A stretch of DNA of 64,000 bases from an uncultured Prevotella sp. (GTDB lineage: Bacteria > Bacteroidota > Bacteroidia > Bacteroidales > Bacteroidaceae). The DNA lies in contig CAAGKM010000020.1 in the NCBI GenBank assembly GCA_900770395.1, positions 25,319 through 89,318 on the forward strand. The letters run 5' to 3'. The notes under the pieces were generated by a model. That model was not told the origin of the DNA. It worked only from the letters and a program-made list of their open reading frames with translations, and made no database searches. Made by a program: the position numbers and the translations under genes. Below are positions 51,436 through 60,700 of the stretch, in pieces. Positions within the stretch are counted from its first letter, which is position 1. Each line of letters opens with the position of its first letter.

Positions 51436-53705
51436 AGCGGGTCCACATCATAGAATATCTGTAACGAGCTATACTGCTTGTCCTGCAACACCTGTTGCCG
51501 GGCAAGCAGTAAGTATTTTCTCACCTCCGTGGGATTGAGATTGTTCTCTATTTTCAGCATCAGCTTGCGTATGCACAGCGACTTTACCCTTGCCACTGCG
51601 GGTTTGTCGGGACCGAGCACACGGCCGCCGAACCATTGGTGCAGATAACCGCCCATGAGCGTTGCGGCGGAATTGACCGTAGCGTCATTCTTGTGTTTGA
51701 GATAAACGTATATCAGGCGGTGGAACGGAGGATAGCGGAACAGCTGGCGCTCTGCCACAAGCGATGTGTAGAGGGCGCCGTAGTCGTTGCGCACCACCTG
51801 GTCTATCAGTGGCAGCTCCTTGTTGCGTGTCTGGAGAATCACCAGTCCGCGCTTGCCTTTGCGCCCGGCACGCCCAGCCACCTGACTCATCATCATAAAG
51901 GCGTGCTCGTAGGCACGGAAGTCGGGATAGTTCATCATCGAGTCGGCATCGAGTATTCCCACCACGCTCACCTTGTCGAAGTCCAGTCCCTTGCTTATCA
52001 TCTGGGTGCCTATAAGTATGTTTGTGCGCCCGACGGCAAAGTCGGCTATTATCCTTTCGTAGGCATTCCTTGTACGGGTGGTGTCGAGGTCCATTCTCGC
52101 CACCGATGCCTCGGGGAATGTCTCACGCACAAAATCCTCAATCTTCTCTGTACCATAGCCGCGGCTCATCAGCCGCGTGTCCTCACAGCAGGGACATTTC
52201 GCAGGTATGGAATAGGTGTAGCCGCAATAGTGACAAGTGAGCTGGTTGGTGGTCTTGTGCAGTGTGAGGCTCACATCGCAGTGCTGGCACCTCGGCACCC
52301 ATCCGCACTGCTTGCACTCAAGCATCGGGGCAAAGCCGCGGCGGTTCTGGAACAGTATAGCCTGCTCGCCACGCTCCAGCGCCTCGCGTACCTTATTTAT
52401 TAATAGGGGCGAGAATGCTCCCTGCATCATCTTGCGGTGGCGCAGGTCGCGTATGTCCACAACCTGTATCTCGGGCAGTTCTATTCCGCTATAACGCTGT
52501 TTCAGCTCCACCAGTCCGTAGCGTCCCGTCTGTGCATTGTGATAGCTCTCCATCGACGGGGTCGCTGTGCCTAACAATGTCTTTGCCCCATACATCTGTG
52601 CCAGCATTATGGCTGCGCTTCGGGCATGATAGCGTGGCGCAGGGTCCTGCTGCTTGTACGATGTCTCATGTTCCTCGTCCACTATCACCAGTCCGAGGTT
52701 CTGAAAAGGCAGCAATGTTGCGGAGCGTGCTCCGAGTATCACGTCGTATGGATGTCCCGACAGCTGTTTCTGCCATATCTCCACACGCTCGGCATCTGAA
52801 TATTTCGAGTGGTATATTCCCAAGCGGTTGCCGAACACCCGTTGCAGCCTTTGCATTATCTGCACCGTTAGAGCTATCTCTGGCAACAGGTAAAGCACTT
52901 GTTTGTGCTCGTCGATTGTCTTTTGTATAAGATGAATGTAAAGCTCGGTCTTGCCGCTCGATGTCACTCCGTGAAGCAGCGTGATGTCTTTTTTTATAAA
53001 AGAGAAAAGGATTTTGTTGTATGCTTCCTGCTGCGGTTCGTTCAGTGGTTTTATGTTCTCGGGGTGTGGCTCACCGCCATTGTTCAGCCTGCCAACCTCC
53101 ACCTCGTAGGTCTCTAAGATTCCCCGCTTCACCACCTGGTTTACTATTGTCAGTGAGGCGCCATGCTGGTTCATCAGTTCCTCACGGGTAATCTCCTGCG
53201 GTTGCTCGTCGCACACGTTCCCCCTCAGAGTGTCCCAATGCGACAGCGCGAGATAGTCGATGAGTAGCTGCTGCTGTTTTGTTGCCTTTGCCAGCATGTC
53301 AATGGCTATATGCAGTGATCTCTCGTTGCGAAACTGCTGTGCAAGTCCTATATACAGCTCTGTTTTTGGCTTATACCCGTCCTCGGCTTTCAATCCCGAC
53401 GGCAGTGCCGCCTTATACACCTCGCCTATCGGCGACATATAATACTGCGCTATCCACTGCCACAGCCGCCACTGTCTGTCGAGTATCATCGGCGCATCGT
53501 CGAGCACCTCGTCAACATCCTTCACCTCATATCCCTTTGGCTTCTCGTCATGCAGCCGCACTGCTATGCCGACATAGCGCTTGCTCTTGCCAAAAGGCAC
53601 AAGCACGCGCACTCCAAACCTTACACCGTCTGCCTTATTCTCCGGCACCGAATATGTAAACGTGCCCTCAAGCGGCACGGGAAGTATCACATCAACATAT
53701 CTCAT
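51432..53705 (-). CDS. priA: Primosomal replication protein N' (PriA helicase)
   Basis: 757-residue superfamily 2 helicase that restarts stalled replication forks. The N-terminal DNA-binding domain is followed by Walker A GVTSSGKTE near residue 245 and the DEEH box (VIVDEEHETSYKQQDP). The zinc-binding region has paired CxxC knuckles (CKQCGWVPRCQHC and CHYCGYTY...CPCC). QMISKGLDFD and AGRAGRKGKRG are helicase motifs V and VI. The promoter sits so close to the ATG that the message may be leaderless. Confidence 0.95.
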   Translation of the reverse strand: MRYVDVILPVPLEGTFTYSVPENKADGVRFGVRVLVPFGKSKRYVGIAVRLHDEKPKGYEVKDVDEVLDDAPMILDRQWRLWQWIAQYYMSPIGEVYKAALPSGLKAEDGYKPKTELYIGLAQQFRNERSLHIAIDMLAKATKQQQLLIDYLALSHWDTLRGNVCDEQPQEITREELMNQHGASLTIVNQVVKRGILETYEVEVGRLNNGGEPHPENIKPLNEPQQEAYNKILFSFIKKDITLLHGVTSSGKTELYIHLIQKTIDEHKQVLYLLPEIALTVQIMQRLQRVFGNRLGIYHSKYSDAERVEIWQKQLSGHPYDVILGARSATLLPFQNLGLVIVDEEHETSYKQQDPAPRYHARSAAIMLAQMYGAKTLLGTATPSMESYHNAQTGRYGLVELKQRYSGIELPEIQVVDIRDLRHRKMMQGAFSPLLINKVREALERGEQAILFQNRRGFAPMLECKQCGWVPRCQHCDVSLTLHKTTNQLTCHYCGYTYSIPAKCPCCEDTRLMSRGYGTEKIEDFVRETFPEASVARMDLDTTRTRNAYERIIADFAVGRTNILIGTQMISKGLDFDKVSVVGILDADSMMNYPDFRAYEHAFMMMSQVAGRAGRKGKRGLVILQTRNKELPLIDQVVRNDYGALYTSLVAERQLFRYPPFHRLIYVYLKHKNDATVNSAATLMGGYLHQWFGGRVLGPDKPAVARVKSLCIRKLMLKIENNLNPTEVRKYLLLARQQVLQDKQYSSLQIFYDVDPL

Positions 53706-53709
53706 GCTG

Positions 53710-53741
53710 CAAAAGTACAGCTTTTTTTTCGCATTACCAAA
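53710..53741 (-). promoter_or_regulatory. priA promoter adjoining the start codon
   Basis: On the minus strand, TTTG (53741-53738), 20 nt, TACTTTTG (53717-53710). ATG begins at 53705, only 4 nt beyond the box, so transcription should begin at or next to the start codon. Confidence 0.65.
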
Positions 53742-53853
53742 AGAAGAAAGAAAAAATTATGTCGCAAAGAATTTTATGCTCTCAAACTTAATATTTGGTG
53801 TTACACAATTTAATTTCAGCTGGGCAATGTACAACTTTCAGCATTAACAAAAT

Positions 53854-54630
53854 TCATTTAACAGGCTTTATATCTCCATGCGATGTGATAATAAAGGCAT
53901 TACGGCAATCCAAATCTGCAAAAATTTTCTTGACGACAGCTTTCCTCTTCAGTTGTGTATGTCCAAAGACCTGATAAATTCCGCTGAAACAGTTTGAACG
54001 ATTACCATGCTCGTCCAAGTCAGCCCACAAACAAGAACCTGCTTCAGCTTCACCTCCACGCAGTCTGGCTACATCCATCAATGCATTATCTATAAAAGCC
54101 CCCAAAGTATCGATATTCTTCATTTTGTCATTCAATGCATTACAAATGGATAGCACATCTGTCGGCGTATCAGGAAAATATCTCTTCCACCATTGTTCCA
54201 CCAAACCAGCATGTGTAAAAAGAATTGTTTTCCCATCCATCTCTGCATGTGAGGCTATAGAAAATAGGGACAGATGATTTAGGAGCAGCTGATGTATATA
54301 TTCTGCCTGAAGAGTATCTTTTCTGCCAAACTCATAAAACGTGTCAAGATAATGAATCTCATGATTGCCAATGAGTAGCGACACCCTATCCATATTAGCC
54401 TGTTTGAAAGCTATTATTTCTTTTAAATTATCCAAAGCATCTTTCTGTGTGATGTTTTCATGTGTATAGGGATCCAGATAATCTCCAAGAAAAACAACAG
54501 GCAAATCAGGATATTTTGCAATTGCTCCTTTCCAGAACGAGCGCCCATGTACGTCAGGAATAACCAATAATTGTGCTGATGTGCATAAAGCAATCATCAG
54601 AGCACTTATCACAACTGCTATTTTCTTCAT
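53854..54630 (-). CDS. Secreted calcineurin-like metallophosphoesterase
   Basis: 258-residue protein with signal peptide (VVISALMIALCTSA), so probably periplasmic. Metal-binding motifs of the PP1/PP2A-like fold are complete: VIPDVHGRS (D-x-H-G-R), VFLGDYLDPY (G-D-x-x-D), LIGNHEIHY (G-N-H-E), FTHAGLVE and VFGHTQ. These place it among bacterial Ser/Thr-type phosphatases. The substrate is unknown. It is monocistronic with a -7 box TACCTTTG at 54690-54683. Confidence 0.88.
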   Translation of the reverse strand: MKKIAVVISALMIALCTSAQLLVIPDVHGRSFWKGAIAKYPDLPVVFLGDYLDPYTHENITQKDALDNLKEIIAFKQANMDRVSLLIGNHEIHYLDTFYEFGRKDTLQAEYIHQLLLNHLSLFSIASHAEMDGKTILFTHAGLVEQWWKRYFPDTPTDVLSICNALNDKMKNIDTLGAFIDNALMDVARLRGGEAEAGSCLWADLDEHGNRSNCFSGIYQVFGHTQLKRKAVVKKIFADLDCRNAFIITSHGDIKPVK

Positions 54631-54682
54631 TATTATTCTGTTTCCTTTTATATACCGAAATTCTGTTTATATTTTTTCTACG

Positions 54683-54690
54683 CAAAGGTA
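54683..54690 (-). promoter_or_regulatory. Phosphoesterase gene promoter -7 box
   Basis: TACCTTTG on the minus strand, about 53 nt before the start. Confidence 0.6.
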
Positions 54691-54828
54691 CAAAGATATT
54701 CAGGAATATGCAAGAAAATGAAAAAAAATTATTCTATTTGGTATTTTCATGAGGGATTTAGACTAAACATACAAGAACACAGTTTTCGGCACCTTACAAC
54801 GCTGAAAACAAATAAAAAAACATAAAAA

Positions 54829-54898
54829 TGCACTCACATAGTGCAGAAAATCGCAAAAAATGCACTCAATGAGTGCATTTTTATTATCTTTGCACTCA
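54829..54898 (+). promoter_or_regulatory. Operator array and promoter of the second AAA ATPase gene
   Basis: Two palindromes, TGCACTCACATAGTGCA (54829-54845) and TGCACTCAATGAGTGCA (54861-54877), and a half-site TGCACTCA (54891-54898) begin 32 and 30 bp apart, about three helical turns. The -7 box TATCTTTG (54885-54892) overlaps the last site, and the second palindrome covers the -33 position. Bound protein should repress. The message leader is only about 10 nt. Confidence 0.78.
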
Positions 54899-54909
54899 AA
54901 ATACAATAA

Positions 54910-56094
54910 ATGAGCGACATGGAACAGTTAATAGCAAACTATAAAAGACTCTTAACGCTGACGACAAGCAATTTTCACAGGTATATGTTCGACAAGGTGA
55001 ATTGGAACGGTCGTCTGGTAGGGATTGTAGGTGCAAGGGGAGTGGGTAAAACCACAATGATTCTCCAATATATCAAGGAAAGACTCGACCTTGGCGGTAC
55101 ACTCTACGTAAATGCGGAAGACTTCTATTTTACTTCACACCAACTGGTGGAATTGGCTGATGAGTTCAGCAAAATGGGAGGAAAGTACCTGTTTGTGGAC
55201 GAAGTACACAGGTATGACGGATGGTCGAGGGAACTGAAACTCATTTACGACTATCATCCAGAGCTGCATGTGGTGTTCTCAGGCTCTTCCGTGCTCGACA
55301 TCAATAAAGGAGTAAAGTCAGACCTGTCACGCAGGGCTGTCATATACACTTTGTATGGATTATCGTTCAGAGAATATCTGGAACTGTTTGAAGACATTAA
55401 GACACCCATATATACTCTGGATGAGGTTTTGGCACACAAGGTGGATATGGACACAGACTTCCGTCCGCTGATGTACTTCAAGAGTTATTTGGAGAGAGGC
55501 TATTATCCATTTGCTCTTGAAGACGACTATGGGGAGAAACTGAAAGGTGTTGTAACAAAGACTTTGGAAACAGATATTCCTGAATATGCCAACATGAACG
55601 TGTCGACGGGCAGAAAGCTGAAAAAACTGATGGCGGTAATCGCCGAAAGCGTTCCTTTCAAACCTAACATGGTGACACTGGCAGAAGTGCTGAGCATATC
55701 ACGCAATAATGTGGCTGACTATCTGCTGTACATAGAGGAAGCAGGACTGATTACCCAGCTGAGAGACCAGACTGGCGGAGTCCGTTCTCTTGGCAAGGTT
55801 GATAAGGTATATCTTGAAAACACCAATTTGATATATGCTCTGACAAAAAAGGAAAAGGTAGAGATAGGAAACGTGAGGGAAACATTCTTCATGAATCAGC
55901 TGCGCGTTGTTGATGAGCCTGTCACTTCACCTGTTTCAGACTTTTTGGTTGGTGAAAGGACATTTGAAGTTGGAGGACGCAACAAAAAACAAAAGCAGAT
56001 AAAAGATGTGGAGAATGCGTTTGTGGTGAAAGACGACATTGAATATGGCGGACTCAACATCATTCCTTTATGGCAATTTGGATTGCTGTATTGA
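54910..56094 (+). CDS. AAA ATPase with DUF4143 domain (second copy of the family)
   Basis: 394-residue soluble ATPase related in layout to the one at 17744-19066 but from a different subgroup. Walker A is GARGVGKTT near residue 42 and Walker B KYLFVDEVHRYDGW near residue 95. SGSSVLDI is the sensor segment. A winged-helix-like part (TLAEVLSISRNNVADYLLYIEEAGL, about 255-280) precedes the DUF4143 end, which here lacks an obvious D...ExK nuclease core. Palindromic operators precede it. The winged helix could allow self-regulation; that is inference. Confidence 0.82.
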   Translation: MSDMEQLIANYKRLLTLTTSNFHRYMFDKVNWNGRLVGIVGARGVGKTTMILQYIKERLDLGGTLYVNAEDFYFTSHQLVELADEFSKMGGKYLFVDEVHRYDGWSRELKLIYDYHPELHVVFSGSSVLDINKGVKSDLSRRAVIYTLYGLSFREYLELFEDIKTPIYTLDEVLAHKVDMDTDFRPLMYFKSYLERGYYPFALEDDYGEKLKGVVTKTLETDIPEYANMNVSTGRKLKKLMAVIAESVPFKPNMVTLAEVLSISRNNVADYLLYIEEAGLITQLRDQTGGVRSLGKVDKVYLENTNLIYALTKKEKVEIGNVRETFFMNQLRVVDEPVTSPVSDFLVGERTFEVGGRNKKQKQIKDVENAFVVKDDIEYGGLNIIPLWQFGLLY

Positions 56095-56197
56095 ATAGAA
56101 ACTTTAATTTTTTAAACATAAAACTGCATCCATGATGCAATATTCCATGAACTTGGGTGTTTCAAATATAGAAAAAACAATTTAAATAAATATAATT

Positions 56198-57028
56198 ATG
56201 AATACCAAAAGTTTTTTCGGAATGCTGCTTGTGGCGTTCCTTACTGTAACAGGATTGACGGCTTGCAGCGATGATGATGAGCCCAAAGATGCAGTAAAGG
56301 AGATTAGGATGCAGATTTCGCCGGAAACCGGCGTAATGTACGATCTGTTCGATGACAAAGGAGAACACCCCATTGAGTGTATGCTCGTCATGTCAGAGGA
56401 TAATCCCGGGGTGTGGGAGTCCCTTGGATTCGACAGAATCGAAGGTTTTACCTACGAGAGAGGGCACGAATATTACCTTTCTGTAAAACGGACCATTCTA
56501 GCAAATCCACCTGCCGATGCTTCCGACCGTAAATATTCACTCATACGTATTCTTGCTGACAGGCTTGTAACAGACCCGGAAGTGCCGGTTGACAAGGATA
56601 TAAAATCTGAAGCGGATATAGAATACTATGATTTGTGTCCTTTTGAAAAATATGCTGTCAGCAAGGAATTTATTGTTGATAAGGATGGTAATATATTCTA
56701 CGGCAACGGTTCATCACTGCCAACTTACGATGCAGCCCGTATTTGGCTGGAAAATGTTCTTGATAAGAGCGACCCGGATTGGCCGAAATTCAACAGTATT
56801 CCCTATATGGCATATTTTTCATTTGTCTTGTCTCCATTCACAGATGATATCCGTATGGTTCGCAACGAAAGCTCCGGCCCAATGTTTAAGAATGTCGTTC
56901 CCGAAAATGAGTTCACACATATTACCCAATCCATGAAGTCTGGCGAGGAAGTACGTTACGCCCTTATCCTTGCCAATATCTATAAAAAAGGACTTCAAAA
57001 ATTGGAATTTGTCATAAAGAAACAGTGA
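56198..57028 (+). CDS. DUF4377-like lipoprotein
   Basis: 276-residue lipoprotein, lipobox VTGLTAC near residue 23, followed by SDDDEPKD, an acidic patch typical of Bacteroidetes surface-export signals. Residues about 35-125 read as DUF4377: MLVMSEDNPGVWESLGFDRI, EGFTYERGHEYYLSVKRT and NPPADASDRKYSLIRIL. The remaining 150 residues have no family I recognise. It lies alone between the ATPase and the SMR gene, with phased array 3 just after its stop. Confidence 0.75.
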   Translation: MNTKSFFGMLLVAFLTVTGLTACSDDDEPKDAVKEIRMQISPETGVMYDLFDDKGEHPIECMLVMSEDNPGVWESLGFDRIEGFTYERGHEYYLSVKRTILANPPADASDRKYSLIRILADRLVTDPEVPVDKDIKSEADIEYYDLCPFEKYAVSKEFIVDKDGNIFYGNGSSLPTYDAARIWLENVLDKSDPDWPKFNSIPYMAYFSFVLSPFTDDIRMVRNESSGPMFKNVVPENEFTHITQSMKSGEEVRYALILANIYKKGLQKLEFVIKKQ

Positions 57029-57044
57029 CGCTGGCCAATGAGTA

Positions 57045-57139
57045 AATCGCCGATTGGGAGTTGCCAATCGGCGATTCGTGACTCTAAACGATTGATTCAC
57101 GATTCTAAACGTATCGTTTACGATTCTATTCTCAACGTT
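57045..57139. repeat. Phased array 3: five 21-bp units with varied cores
   Basis: 11-bp cores begin at 57045 (AATCGCCGATT), 57066 (AATCGGCGATT), 57087 (AACGATTGATT), 57108 (AACGTATCGTT) and 57129 (degenerate), an exact 21-bp period. Linkers approach CACGATTCTA. Cores 1 and 2 form a hairpin. The fourth core equals the inverted core of array 1. It fills the gap between convergent genes. Confidence 0.85.
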
Positions 57140-57180
57140 TAGAAAATATATATCAATACCCATACACCGTTTGCCCATAA

Positions 57181-57504
57181 TCAGCTCACCATTTTCAAGC
57201 CTATAACCGACGCTATCAAAGTTGTAATGAAGAACAAACGGAGAAATGACACTGGCTCATGAAAGAAAAATATACCGAGCAACACTGTTCCAACTGCCCC
57301 TATTCCCGTCCATACAGGATAGGCGGTACCGATGGGTAATGTCTGCACAGCCTTGGCAAGCAGTATCATACTGAGGGTAAGGCTCACAAGAAAACCGGCA
57401 CCCCAAAGATACCACTCAATACCCGACACACCTTTCATCTTGCCTAAACAAAAGGCAAAACCTGACTCAAAGAATCCTGCTATTATCAGAACAATCCAAT
57501 TCAT
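57181..57504 (-). CDS. SMR family exporter (SugE/Gdx type)
   Basis: 107-residue inner-membrane protein with four helices. The essential Glu13 lies in AGFFESGFA. TAYPVWTGIGAVGTVLLGI matches the SugE/Gdx subgroup rather than EmrE. Gdx proteins export guanidinium in antiport with protons; related forms export quaternary ammonium compounds. I see no guanidine riboswitch. The leader instead carries the 35-nt element also found before rubrerythrin. Confidence 0.88.
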   Translation of the reverse strand: MNWIVLIIAGFFESGFAFCLGKMKGVSGIEWYLWGAGFLVSLTLSMILLAKAVQTLPIGTAYPVWTGIGAVGTVLLGIFFFHEPVSFLRLFFITTLIASVIGLKMVS

Positions 57505-57545
57505 ACTATTTTATTTGCAAAGAAAGTGCGGGCCGAACGCAATAG

Positions 57546-57580
57546 AGTTTGCTCTTAATTGCAGATGCGATGCCTTTCTT
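57546..57580 (-). promoter_or_regulatory. Leader element B, shared with the rubrerythrin leader
   Basis: Ungapped partner of 5018-5052 (29/35 identical). It begins 3 nt after the -7 box TAACTTTG (57591-57584, minus strand). The GCA/UGC stem replaces GCU/AGC. Confidence 0.5.
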
Positions 57581-57681
57581 CTGCAAAGTTACGAATTAAA
57601 TAAGTATAAAACAAAATATTGAATGGATTTTTAATATTTTTTGTCGTGTGACAATATAAAAAACTTTTTCGGATAATCGCA

Positions 57682-57731
57682 TTCTCTGGCAATAAATTTT
57701 AGCCACACGACTAAAACTTATTGCCAGAGAA
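57682..57731. terminator. Large inverted repeat downstream of the C10 protease gene
   Basis: TTCTCTGGCAATAA-x-TTTTAG pairs with its complement (20 of 21 bp) around CCACACGA. It lies 49 nt past the protease stop and may end or stabilise that message. No T run follows. The rest of 57592-57779 shows nothing else. Confidence 0.5.
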
Positions 57732-57779
57732 CTTGAGATGTCATAACAGATTTATGTTATCTTTTCATAAATGCTGTTT

Positions 57780-60700
57780 TTATTTAATGATTATTTTCTT
57801 ACCATCCACAATGTTCACTCCCTTCTGTACGGTTGACATACGCTGACCGTTGAGATTGTATATCGCCTTGTTCTCATAACCTGTCGCATTGTCTATGCCA
57901 TCAATAGATGTCGTATTGTCGTCTCCAAGTACAACACTAAGTTTCGGAGTGTCACTCTGTGTGAGATTCAAATAAGCAGTATTGGCATCGAGCGATGTTC
58001 CCTGTTGCAATCTTGCGAACATATTCTCGTCTTTCAGCAGTTCGTAAATTGTTCCGTCCGACTCTATTCCGTTGGGAGCGGCTGTCAGGATTGTAGATAT
58101 GGCGCTGCCTTCCTCTGTCGCTACAGAAAAAACGGTTTCGCCTGCACCTCCGATAATCACTCCGGTGTTTGCCGGTATTATCTTTGTGTCAACAGCTTCA
58201 ATCACCACCTTGTCACCGTCGAGTTTTGACGAATAAACCGTCACTCCCTCAGGTACATTTACAGGATATATGGCACTGAATGTGGCAAAGTTTGTTTGCG
58301 CTATAGTCTTAGCATATCCTGGACACAGGTTGTAAGATGTCTCATCTGCTGATATGCGCAGATATCCCATGAATGCTCCTGCCGTGGTTCCGCCAGCCTC
58401 ATTTATGGCATTGCCCTCTATGTTATATTCGTTGTCCTGCAATGCAGTGGCAGAATAAGCACCGACAAAGGCAACATTCTGTTTCTCGTCTGTCATATCC
58501 GAATTGACAGGATAAACGTCAGAGACATTTACTGTATAGCTGTCCTTCACATCCGAGACTCTGATCAAATAAGGCTTGTTTGCCTCTATTGCCTTGGTCT
58601 CAACATCAAAATAGACTGTGTTTCCTGAAAGTCTGTCAAGTGAAGCCACGAGTGTATTCTCACCAAACACAGATGCAATTTCGCTCTCATTCATGGCAAA
58701 CGGAAGTGTAATGGTGTTCCAATTTTCCGATGAGCCGAAGTCACGCTTCAAGATAAGTTGATTGCCATTCATGGCAAACTGGTTTGGAGTGGCGAATGCA
58801 TATCCGGCATCCATGCGCACATTGGCAGTTGCGACATATCCTGCCTCACCTCCCTTGTTGGCGATAATATTCTCACCCTCTGCAACACCGTCCATCACAA
58901 ACACGAGGCAGTTGGGATTGGCTCCGGCGAAAGACTCAGTGCTGATGCCTGAGGTAGCCTTTACACCGGCACGCGCCGCCTTCCTTGCCACAGCCGCAAC
59001 CTCTGAGCCCTGGGTGTTGATGATTACACTTGTCAGGCTGCCGCATCCTGCAAATGCACCGTTGCCTATTTCCGACACATTGGTCAGTGTGATAGTCTCA
59101 AGGTTAGAGCATCCTGCAAAAGCGTTCTCGCCGATTACGGTCACTGTCTCCGGTATGCTGACATTGACAAGGTTCGTAAGTCCGTTCAACGCATTATCCG
59201 GTATCACCGTGTTCTCTATTCCGCTAAGGTCTATGTTCTCCAATCCCTCGAAGTTCTCGCGTATGGTGGCAAATGTCTCCTCGGATATCTCACCGTCAAG
59301 CTTCACTTCTGTTATGTCGGCAACCTCATTGGTTGCAATAGCCTTCATATCTTCATTTGTAAGCGTGGCACCATTTACAGGCACAACAGATACATCCACG
59401 AGCACATTAGCCTGAATGTCCTCCAATGTGTACACACCGCTCTCATCGGCAGGCATCTCGTTGCCGTCAACCTTTACCTTAACGGTCAGTTTCTCATTCT
59501 CAGGTGCCGTCACGGTAAACTTCAACGGATCGCCCTCCTTTATGTCTGTAAGTTTATAGCCATCCACAGCAACAATTTTGATGTTCTCCGGAGCTGTCAC
59601 TTTTGCATCATAGAAATATACCACATCAAAGCGGACATCGCTGTTGATATTATTTATATCCCATATATTGTCACTCTCAGCCAAACTGCCTCCGTCTGTC
59701 TGCTCACCGTTCAGATAAACCTTATATTTCTGATTTGGCTTGATCGGATTATTGTTATTATAGATAGGATGTACCTTAACCTTCATAGAGACAGCTTTTC
59801 CAGCTTCAACCTTGTCAGTATTTGTCGTCATGTCATACGGCTCAGCGCGCTCAGGGTCATAAGTAACCGTATAGGTAGGAGCAACCTCCGTTATCGTTTT
59901 AAACAGATTCCAATACGACATAGCCTGATATTTAGACTTGCTTCCCTGCGGTATTTCCAATGTCATGTTCTTGGTCATTCCGGAACCACCGGGGAACGGG
60001 TCACCGTTTGTAAGAGGCATCGGATTGGCAGACAATGAAATTACCTTCGTCAATTTAGCACACTGTGAAAAAGCAGATACTCCTATATACTCGACATCCT
60101 CAGGTATGGTTATCTCTTTCAAATAAATCATTCGATAGAATGCACTGCCCTCTATACGCTTAAGTGATTTGGGAAGTATCACTTTAGTTATGGCAGATCC
60201 TCTTGTAGCCGCTGCAGTGGCAAAAGCTTGTCCAGGCAATGAATTAGCCATATTTCCGTCGCCGACAATCTCAACATCCGACAGGTCAATCGTGGAGAGA
60301 GCGGTTGTATAATTTTGAATCACCTTAAAGTCCTCAGCGTTCATCTTGCCGACCAGCCTTATATGCGGATTTGTCGGTTTCTCAGTAATCTTCTCAGCCA
60401 GCTGTCCGGCATATATATTATATGTCTTATATGGTGTCTCGTTCTGGTCATATACAGATATTGTCACATCAAGGTCTTCCTTGACATTGGTTATCTGCAC
60501 CGTTGCCGACTGCTGTGCCACCACATAATCCTTGTCGTTCACAGCCACAGACACACGGTCGGTAGACAATTTTGGATTCACAGTGAATGTGATGTCACCG
60601 CCATGCATAACCTGAGTCACGGCATTGGTGATGACAGCCTTCTCCAAGTTGGCAGGCATTTTTACCGTATGATAAACCACCTCATTGCCTATTGCGGGTA

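Noticed and set aside
57505..57591. Guanidine riboswitch before the SMR gene
   Set aside because: I could not find the paired ACGR-loop hairpins or other guanidine-riboswitch features; the leader instead matches the rubrerythrin leader.
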